In this document: one piece after another, positions 6,417 through 13,300 of the stretch
Numbering within the stretch: the stretch's first letter is position 1
How the letters are laid out: every line of letters begins with the position of its first letter
From: Pavlovales sp. CCMP2436
Taxonomy: Eukaryota; Haptophyta; Pavlovophyceae; Pavlovales
NCBI GenBank assembly: GCA_026770615.1
Contig: MU631352.1
Location: 432,112-446,119, forward strand
Reading direction: 5' to 3'
DNA length: 14,008 nucleotides
Position numbers and translations under genes: made by a program
The notes under the pieces: generated by a model
Told to the model about the DNA's origin: nothing
The model's database searches: none
The model's input: the letters and a program-made list of their open reading frames with translations, nothing else

Positions 6417-7841
6417 ATGGCGAACGTTTTCGGACAGTTGCAAAACAAAACCAAGCCGCTTGAAGTTCCTATGATTACAAACACGACTACGATCACGCAT
6501 CTGAATTTGAGCAGCCACGATGAAGAGCAAAACAAAACACGGGACCCCGCTAAAGTTCTCCTACGTACAGTAGCCTCTGAAATTTTAACAATAAAAATGA
6601 TAAAAAACATCCCCGGCTCGATCACATACACTCGAGATTTTGTTTGGTCATCCGAAGACTCACCCGAGACCATAGTGATTAAATGGAAAGCCCAGATGCG
6701 GCCTTTCATTTCGTCCGTTAGTTTCGGACATTGTGATTTAATGTACACTCCATCAACAAGCAAGTTTAGCGGAGTCTATAACAAAAACCTGGATTTTGGA
6801 AGCTTCACGGATGTGTTTTATCAAGTCGATCGGTATTTTGGAAGCGATCTGGCCAAAGGTACACTCGGACTGGTGCTCACGAGTGCATCCACTAACATCT
6901 GGTGGCAAACCGAGATGGCTCCTAGACCTTTCGCAAACACATATATGCCTTCACAAACAGGCACAGAACTCGTTTTGCCCTTTGATTGGAGTATTTTTGA
7001 ATCACCCCTGACGTTTGTTTCCGAGTTGAAACTTAGTAACGATTTGGAGACAACAACAAACTCCATTGGATTGCAGTTTACGCTCGCAGAGAATTCATCA
7101 TTCATTGACAGAACACTGGCGGTAATCGGAGACACGTTGAAATTGCAAACAGAAACGTTAAGTGACCCGAGCTCAACGACGTACACAATGAAACTCCGTA
7201 ACTTGTCACTTCCAGACCCACTCCCTATTTTAAGTGTTTATTTATTTCGAAACTCGGGCAGTCCTAATGTAAACTACGAGCGGACGTTTCATTGGAGTCC
7301 AGACGACACCCCCGAACAACTGATAGTAAAATGGAACGACCAAATGCGTGCTTTCGTAGACGGTGTCAGTTTTGGTCATCTCACTCTATCATTTAACTCT
7401 TCAACCTATAAATTTTCTCCCGTGTTTGATTACAATCCAGCCTACGGTGTACCAGAAGGATACGGGTGGTTTTCAATGTGGCTTGGTTCCGATGCGTCGA
7501 AGGACCATTTTGGCCTTGAAAGAGTACCAAATTTTAGAAATCCGGGTTGGTCGGCTGGACCCAGACCTTCTAATTGGAGTGAGTGGCCGCTAAATTTCCC
7601 AAATAAGGCAGGTTTCTTTGCTAGAACTGTAAAATTAGATATTTTTATCACAGGTTCAAGTGCGGAGGTTCAGCGCCAGGTAACTTTTGATATAACACAG
7701 ACGGTTGAAGATTATCGTTCGTCAATAAAAAGAAAATACACGTTAATTCTCAAACGTTTTATTGATTTCTCGTTCTTTTCAAACGAGACAGAGGTTTTAC
7801 GAGATACAGAGGTGGGTGAATTGGCTTCTATTTACTCATGA
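6417..7841 (+). CDS. Probable spike/fibre protein with duplicated ~200-residue domain
   Basis: The function of this 474-residue protein is inferred. It contains two copies of one domain, offset by about 216 residues (roughly 71-268 and 287-450). Matched blocks are YTRDFVW with YERTFHW, IKWKAQMRPF with VKWNDQMRAF, VSFGH with VSFGH, FGSDLAKG with LGSDASKD, and APRPF with GPRPS. The copies are beta-rich, aromatic and poor in Cys, as in viral surface proteins. Residues 1-60 are polar with a possible short helix, perhaps a virion anchor. No signal peptide or membrane segment. Its neighbour downstream carries a discoidin-like domain, which suits an attachment role. The frame stays open past the TGA at 7839-7841 into the next gene, so read-through or a disrupted larger gene is possible. 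Confidence 0.8.
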   Translation: MANVFGQLQNKTKPLEVPMITNTTTITHLNLSSHDEEQNKTRDPAKVLLRTVASEILTIKMIKNIPGSITYTRDFVWSSEDSPETIVIKWKAQMRPFISSVSFGHCDLMYTPSTSKFSGVYNKNLDFGSFTDVFYQVDRYFGSDLAKGTLGLVLTSASTNIWWQTEMAPRPFANTYMPSQTGTELVLPFDWSIFESPLTFVSELKLSNDLETTTNSIGLQFTLAENSSFIDRTLAVIGDTLKLQTETLSDPSSTTYTMKLRNLSLPDPLPILSVYLFRNSGSPNVNYERTFHWSPDDTPEQLIVKWNDQMRAFVDGVSFGHLTLSFNSSTYKFSPVFDYNPAYGVPEGYGWFSMWLGSDASKDHFGLERVPNFRNPGWSAGPRPSNWSEWPLNFPNKAGFFARTVKLDIFITGSSAEVQRQVTFDITQTVEDYRSSIKRKYTLILKRFIDFSFFSNETEVLRDTEVGELASIYS

Positions 7842-7928
7842 ATTTATAGGCCGGTTCTACGCGTTTGTGGCGGAACAATTGTAGCAGGTGCGTACACGGG
7901 TCTAATCACCCCGGTGACTTCATTTATC
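7842..7928 (+). other. In-frame spacer between spike and fibre genes
   Basis: These 87 nt are 29 sense codons in the same frame as both neighbours, without a stop. The stretch lacks the AATAAA and the A/T-rich TATA-like start region of other plus-strand spacers here, though AATAAA does occur inside the spike gene at 7724-7729. Translated, it contains a small hydrophobic stretch (CGGTIVAGAYTGLI). Confidence 0.6.
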
Positions 7929-8942
7929 ATGAAAAGTGACAGTACGCGGGATGTTACACTGGACGATTTCTCGTTAAAGATCATTCAGTCGGCAATGAAT
8001 AGCAATTCTTATTACAGCGGGCTATTTGGAAAAACAGTCAACGGAACGACTATGAACTTGGTCAACTCGATCGAGCGAATCGAGGATCTATTGTATACAC
8101 TTCAAGAAAAAATAAATATCGTTAGCTGCACGGCTACATCCGACTCGTGGCTTATAACTACTGACAACCCGAATGGTGACGTCCAGATCAATGTGGTCCC
8201 AGCGTACAGTACTGCTGACATAGAGGTGTTCATAAAAAACAGCCCGTCTTTTGTGAATAATATAAACATTTCAACGTCCGTCGATTGGAATAATAGCGAT
8301 GGGTGGAGGGTTATAAGCAGTTCTACTTTTCAAAACAACGCGGCGTATGCTGCAAACGCAGCGTTTGATAAGAGCTCGAGTACATACTGGGGGTCTGCTG
8401 AAGGCACTTTCACATCGGCGGGAGTTGGTTCTCAATCTTTGACGATAGAATACCCCCAACCCTTGAAGATTTCATCGTTGCGTTTTGAAGGCAGTACCCG
8501 CTACCCAGGTGTAACTGCACCAACAGAATGGACCCTGTCTGGTTCCAACGACACGACGTTCACTGATATTCAATCATATGTGAAAACCAACTGGTCTTCA
8601 AACATCGCCGCGGCCTTTGACGTAACCGCAGATCACATAGCCTACCGTTTCTACAAGGTCACTTTCACTAAGGTTACGGCAGGAAGTGGATCCACGTACG
8701 TCAGCGTCCCAGACATCACATTTATAACGGTACATCCTATCGGAGCTCACCTACTAAGCGTGGAACCTGTGTCTACAAACACGTTTAAAATCATCATGGG
8801 TAACGCGGAGGGACGTATCATAAATATGGTTACTTCAGCTATGGCATCTTGGAAATTCTTCATAACGATTTTTAAGGGCGGACGCATAGTCAACTCAGGT
8901 ATGTATACATTGTCATCTGACGGCTTTACAACAACGAGCTAA
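7929..8942 (+). CDS. Probable fibre protein with discoidin (F5/8C-like) domain
   Basis: From the first ATG (7929) the protein has 337 residues; a GTG five codons earlier and the open spacer before it mean the true N-terminus is uncertain. Residues about 40-70 (SIERIEDLLYTLQEK) look like a helix or short coiled coil that could trimerise. Residues about 120-270 resemble a discoidin/F5-8 type C domain: AANAAFDKSSSTYWGS, then QSLTIEYPQPLKISSLRF, then PTEWTLSGSNDTTFTDI, and a late RFYKVTFTKV strand. Such domains bind glycans or lipids and are used in viral fibres for attachment. The C-terminal 60 residues form a further beta-rich region. The domain call is by pattern; the attachment role is inferred from domain and neighbours. 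Confidence 0.75.
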   Translation: MKSDSTRDVTLDDFSLKIIQSAMNSNSYYSGLFGKTVNGTTMNLVNSIERIEDLLYTLQEKINIVSCTATSDSWLITTDNPNGDVQINVVPAYSTADIEVFIKNSPSFVNNINISTSVDWNNSDGWRVISSSTFQNNAAYAANAAFDKSSSTYWGSAEGTFTSAGVGSQSLTIEYPQPLKISSLRFEGSTRYPGVTAPTEWTLSGSNDTTFTDIQSYVKTNWSSNIAAAFDVTADHIAYRFYKVTFTKVTAGSGSTYVSVPDITFITVHPIGAHLLSVEPVSTNTFKIIMGNAEGRIINMVTSAMASWKFFITIFKGGRIVNSGMYTLSSDGFTTTS

Positions 8943-8991
8943 ATGTTTTTTAAAGACCCCAAAGAACAAAAAAAAAAAGATCAAAAAAAAT

Positions 8992-8997
8992 AATAAA
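8992..8997 (+). terminator. AATAAA poly(A) signal in an A-rich spacer
   Basis: AATAAA lies 50 nt after the fibre gene stop in a strongly A-rich spacer (8969-8997), 17 nt before the lipase ATG. Confidence 0.5.
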
Positions 8998-9013
8998 TTC
9001 ATTTATCATAGCG

Positions 9014-9676
9014 ATGCAGGAGGACTCCTTTAAGCGAAATGCAATAGATCTAGCAAGAGCTTCGTATCTCCCACTCGACCAGGCGGGGACATTTGGCGAT
9101 ACACTGGGATTCACACTGGACCGGCAATTATCACAGGCCGACACACTCGTCTACACCGACAATCGGACAGGGCAACCCACAATCGTTCATCGAGGGTCTA
9201 CAACGCCACGTGATTTCCTGGTGGATGATGCACTTATTGCCTTCGGTAGTGAACGGGAAACGCAGAGGCAACGTCGTGCCCGGGAGATCACCACTGCGGC
9301 CGAGACAAAATATAACAAGCCTTCAAATTCCACTGGGCACTCGCTTGGTGGACGCTTGGCCGAGCGATCTGGCTCTCGAGGCTCCATCATAACGTTCAAC
9401 AAGGCAGCGGGGCTAGGCGATATACCCAGTTTTAATTTTACAGGTCGATCTCAGCCGCAGAAAACAAATGGATCGAGGCAGACCGATGTGCGGACCCGGC
9501 TGGACCCTGTTTCGATTCTATCTAGTCTTGGTCGTCGTCCATCAGGTCAAGCCCCGCTCGTGGTAGTGCCTCAAAGAGATCAGGCAAACCGCTTTTTACC
9601 AGGCCCGGTGAGACTGGTTGTGAACGCGGTGAAAGCACACAGCCTGAAAAACTTGAAGCAGAGTCGACGTGCATAG
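9014..9676 (+). CDS. Class 3 lipase-like protein with intact Ser-Asp-His triad
   Basis: This 220-residue protein has the layout of class 3 lipases (alpha/beta hydrolases). IVHRGSTTPRDFLVDDAL (57-74) corresponds to the oxyanion loop and following Asp-rich segment. The nucleophile elbow is TGHSLGG (107-113), with Ser110. RLDPVSIL (162-169) supplies the acid Asp164, and KAHSLKNL (207-214) supplies His209, each at its usual place. Small lipases occur in several Polinton-like and large dsDNA viruses, where they may help breach a membrane during entry or exit; that role is inference. No signal peptide is visible, so it may be packaged or cytoplasmic. It is last in the plus-strand block after the fibre. 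The ATG follows TTTATCATAGCG. The stop is TAG. Confidence 0.85.
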   Translation: MQEDSFKRNAIDLARASYLPLDQAGTFGDTLGFTLDRQLSQADTLVYTDNRTGQPTIVHRGSTTPRDFLVDDALIAFGSERETQRQRRAREITTAAETKYNKPSNSTGHSLGGRLAERSGSRGSIITFNKAAGLGDIPSFNFTGRSQPQKTNGSRQTDVRTRLDPVSILSSLGRRPSGQAPLVVVPQRDQANRFLPGPVRLVVNAVKAHSLKNLKQSRRA

Positions 9677-9729
9677 GTGAGTACCACCCTGGAAGCAGCA
9701 TCGGGAATAGCGAGTGCTTGTGGCCGTAC

Positions 9730-9789
9730 TTGGTCTCGATTTTGGTCTCGATTTTGGTCTCGTGTTTGGCCTCGTGTTTGGCCTCGTGC
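9730..9789. repeat. 12-bp tandem repeat array
   Basis: Five 12-bp units (9730-9741 to 9778-9789) grade from TTGGTCTCGATT through TTGGTCTCGTGT to TTGGCCTCGTGC. Read on the minus strand this gives a Glu/Lys/His repeat, but that frame overlaps the lipase gene and is not called. A direct repeat GATTGTTTAT follows twice near 9830-9850. The array lies between the convergent lipase and orphan genes. Confidence 0.85.
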
Positions 9790-9860
9790 TTTAAGCATTT
9801 GTAGTCGCATTGCAACATATGTATTCGATGATTGTTTATGATTGTTTATGATATTATTTA

Positions 9861-10241
9861 TCACGACACGCTGCAGCACTGACTGCTATCAGGGGGGAAT
9901 GCGGGCTGAGAATATGGCTGAGAAGACTCGTTAGGACAAGGGAAAAGGATTTGTCTACTTGTGCCTGTAAGCAGCGAATAGAATGATGCATCACAATATA
10001 GCCACGACGAGCGATACACCCTGATGAAATGGATGTCGGCTCGAAAATAAAGATTTCGATCATGTGAAAAAGTACCCCTGATCGATGACTTGCTGGGTGA
10101 ACGCTTTACATCAATGAGGCTTAAATTATTGGGCAATCCAATCCTGTGCATTTTTTTTATTATATTTGAAAGCTCTGCGAGCTGATTTTCGTTGATCTGT
10201 GGGCTCGTAGTAGGATACGCAACAACAAACGTAGTGGTCAT
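9861..10241 (-). CDS. Small hypothetical protein (126 residues)
   Basis: Not recognised. It starts at an ATG preceded by the A/T-rich TATAAAGATATCCATA and stops at a TGA followed by GATAAATAATATC, which resembles a poly(A) signal. The N-terminal 90 residues look like a real globular protein (FVVAYPTT, then ENQLAELSNIIKKMHRIGLP, then FRADIHFIRVYRSSW). The C-terminal 30 residues are Ser/Pro/Gln-rich and end in CCSVS. It lies between the replication gene and the virion block, away from the capsid cluster. No other frame in this spacer is better, but without homologues the gene remains unproven. Confidence 0.5.
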   Translation of the reverse strand: MTTTFVVAYPTTSPQINENQLAELSNIIKKMHRIGLPNNLSLIDVKRSPSKSSIRGTFSHDRNLYFRADIHFIRVYRSSWLYCDASFYSLLTGTSRQILFPCPNESSQPYSQPAFPPDSSQCCSVS

Positions 10242-10310
10242 TATGGATATCTTTATACTTTACTTTATGTGGGCTATATTTTTTTGGTCGGTCTGAGCTC
10301 CATTAGATGT

Positions 10311-10359
10311 CTCACTCCTCACTCCTCACTCCTCACTCCTCACTCCTCACTCCTCACTC
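10311..10359. repeat. 7-bp tandem repeat across the end of the replication gene
   Basis: Seven exact copies of CTCACTC. The TGA stop of the replication protein (10354-10356, minus) lies inside the array, so changes in copy number mainly alter the 3' untranslated region. Confidence 0.95.
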
Positions 10360-13300
10360 CTCGCCTTCTCCGTCTTCTTCACAGTCTTCTTCACAGTCTT
10401 CTTCTTCATCACTATCGTCCACAAACATCGGTGGCGGGCAGGGGGTCGAACTCGAACTCGGACTCGAACTCGAACTCGGACTCGGACTCGGACTCGGACT
10501 CGGACTCGGACTCGGACTCGGACTCGGACTCGGACTGGGGCGGGGGAGGCGGGGGGGTGGCACACTTTGTTTTGGTGGCTCTTTCTCGATGTAGACGACT
10601 TCGCACTCCAATCCGAGCTCTTTGTAATACGCCAATTTCTCCTTGGTCGGAGGGGAGGTCACCACCACTTCAACGAGCTTGACCAGCTTCATTTTTCCTT
10701 TTCCATTTTCGGCTATATCGAACACGGCCAGGTCGGCTATATAGCGCCCGTCCCCAACGGGATATTCTTCTATGGCTCCTTGTCCTGCTGCACGCGCCAG
10801 CCCGAACTGTCGTGCCTTCTCCGTTCGGTGTTCCACGCCTTCACCCATGTACCTTGTTTGCTTTGCGGTCATGATAACCGCGAGCTGCCCAATGGTCCGG
10901 ACTCGACTGACGGCCACGTACAGCATCCGAACGTCCCATATCATGTTCATGTCGAGGTAGAGCTTGCCGCCTTCGAACGTGATACCCTGAAAGCTGTGTA
11001 TGGTCGATGTGGGCGAGAACGTGATACCTTCGCCTATATATGATGATAGATCCACCCCACCGAAATTTGGCGCTATTCTGTCAGCTCGGAAGCGTGTGCC
11101 ATTGACCAGTATTGTCCCTCTTATCGTTTTTGTGCACTTCCACTCGACATCACCAGATCCTCCACCACCATGGTCAGCCAGCTCGCGCGCGTATTCTAGT
11201 GCCACTGAACTGTACGCTGAGAGCGGCCAGAGGTCGATCTCTTCCTCTTCCTTTCCCCCCTCTCCCCCGCCCCCCCGCCCGCCGCAGGCCCTTGACTTGG
11301 TGTTGCGCTGTATGTAGAGCTCTTTCTTGGCCTTGCTGATAAAATTGACCTCATCGATCGTTTTCGCGGACATGCACGTACACTTCTCTACTGCCGCATG
11401 ACCGCAGTGTGGGCACACTCTTGTTGCGGCCAGTATTATATCGCCATGTGTTATCTCTTCACATGCCTTGTATACCGAGCTGTGCTGCTCTTCATGTACC
11501 GCGTTGAATATAAAGTCACGTGCTTCCATAACCGCATCGACCGGGGCAGCGCCTCCGTATCCGCTAGCGAAGAAGAGCCCCCCGGCTGTGTTTCCAATCA
11601 CGTATCGTAGTGCATCTTGGATCACCATGAGCAAAGGGTCGCTTGTTCGCTTCACGCCTTCGACGTGGTATCGACGTAGACCTTCGAGATTCATGCTCGC
11701 GCTGTCCACCGGCTGGCACTGCATCGGGATGCTTGTTACAGGGCAGTAGTCGCCGAGGAAGAACAACCTCGAGCCCCATCCCTTGGCGAATTCTTCTATT
11801 TTTAATCGCTGTTTCTGCGTCAACATGGTGGCTTCATCGACTATGATGTTGGCTGGCGGGCGTTTGTTAAGGTCTCTCGTACGCTCTTCTGTGAACACCC
11901 GGCCTCCTAGAAGTCGAGCGTGGCACATGGTTTGGGTGAAGCCCTTTTTCAAAGCGTCTAGTCGAAGAAGATGAGTTGGTGAGCAAAAAACAGTGTCGGT
12001 TAGTGAGCCGTCTAGAACTGCATTCAATATGAGGGTCGTTTTTCCCGAGCCAGCAGCACCTGTTATTATTGCCGGGTACCCAGATGCGGCTGAAAGCGGC
12101 CCGAGAAGCTTCTTGTTTCTGGGCTTGTAGAATCCATTTCTATTCTCGTAGTCGGGTATATGAAACACGAGGTTTATGTTATCCACCCGCAGGTTTGACA
12201 GGGTCGGTGTGGCCGCCACATCGGGCATCGACCCCGAGTCCTTTATCATGAATGTGGGGAGCAGTAGGCGGCCGTAGTCGAGCGCTCGGTCCATTAAACA
12301 GTAGATACCATCTGTCACCAACTCGAGGCATCCGGGTAGTACAAATGCTTGGCACACGGCCTGTACCCGCTGGCATGCGGTTATATATGCACTTACATGA
12401 GCAGTCGTATTAACCCCCCCGAGTGGATGTTCGATTTCGATCGTATTTTCGCCAACGGTTCTTATATGAACACGCGTTTCATCGAGATTTGGGTCTTCAA
12501 GAGCCAGGGCGAAGTATTGCTGAGCCTGAACTTCTGTGCCGCTCATGTGGAAGCGGCTGTTAAGGCTTGTGCTCATCCCCACACCCACTGCCTTGGCATA
12601 ATGCCGAATACCAGCCTCTTTTGTATGAGATGTGTCGTCCCACGAGATAGGTACACTGTCGTATGAGATCATGGCAATATGTGCCTCGAACGTTACTCCA
12701 CACATCAACCAAAACCGTGCTTCGGGGAATGTGAGAATCTTTGGTACCGTGGGTGCTTGAAGCTTATAAAAACCACGATCATCGACTTCGTAGCTACGCG
12801 CAATTTTTGTTGTGTATACGTTGGTTAAAGTCTCGTGTATTTTGGCAGCTGTAATGTACTCCGTATTGAGATCTGGGGTTTCGATTCGCAAATATTCTAT
12901 GATTTTTTCAGGGCACACCGTCGAGAAGTCGACTGTACTGGTGTTGATGGCCAGAAGCCCTTCAATTTTTTGCGATAGCATGTCTTTCATCTCCTCACTG
13001 CTCGAGAGAGAAAACACCTCACTGATTTTTCCTATACAGCACCCGGGGCTTGCTAGAAAGGGGGTCATGCACGGGTCAAAGGCACGAGTGTACGCTTTAG
13101 ATTGGTCTATGTTGATTATATTTTCAGCGGTAATTCGAGGCTTCGTCTGCCGCAGCTCTATATCGTCCCCGTCAAGCTCTGTCTCTCTATCTTCAGGCTC
13201 ACCTCGCGGTAGTGTATCGTACAGTTCGAATCTGCATCGACCAGTTAGAAGTACCGCTTGTATGCAGGCACAAAACACATCAGGACCTACATCGGCCGAG

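Noticed and set aside
7839..7841. TGA as a reassigned sense codon throughout the element
   Set aside because: No long gene contains an in-frame TGA, and TGA ends several genes; only local read-through remains possible.
9674..9684. Splice donor-like TAG|GTGAGT at the end of the lipase
   Set aside because: The GT lies after the TAG stop codon, so splicing there would not extend the protein, and no other gene in the window needs an intron.
9522..9879. Two overlapping minus-strand frames with HEAKHEAK or DQNRDQNRD repeats
   Set aside because: They are translations of the 12-bp array and overlap the well-supported lipase gene.
10269..10682. Plus-strand frames rich in SDSDSD or LGLGLG
   Set aside because: Both are the hexamer and 7-mer arrays read on the strand opposite the replication gene.
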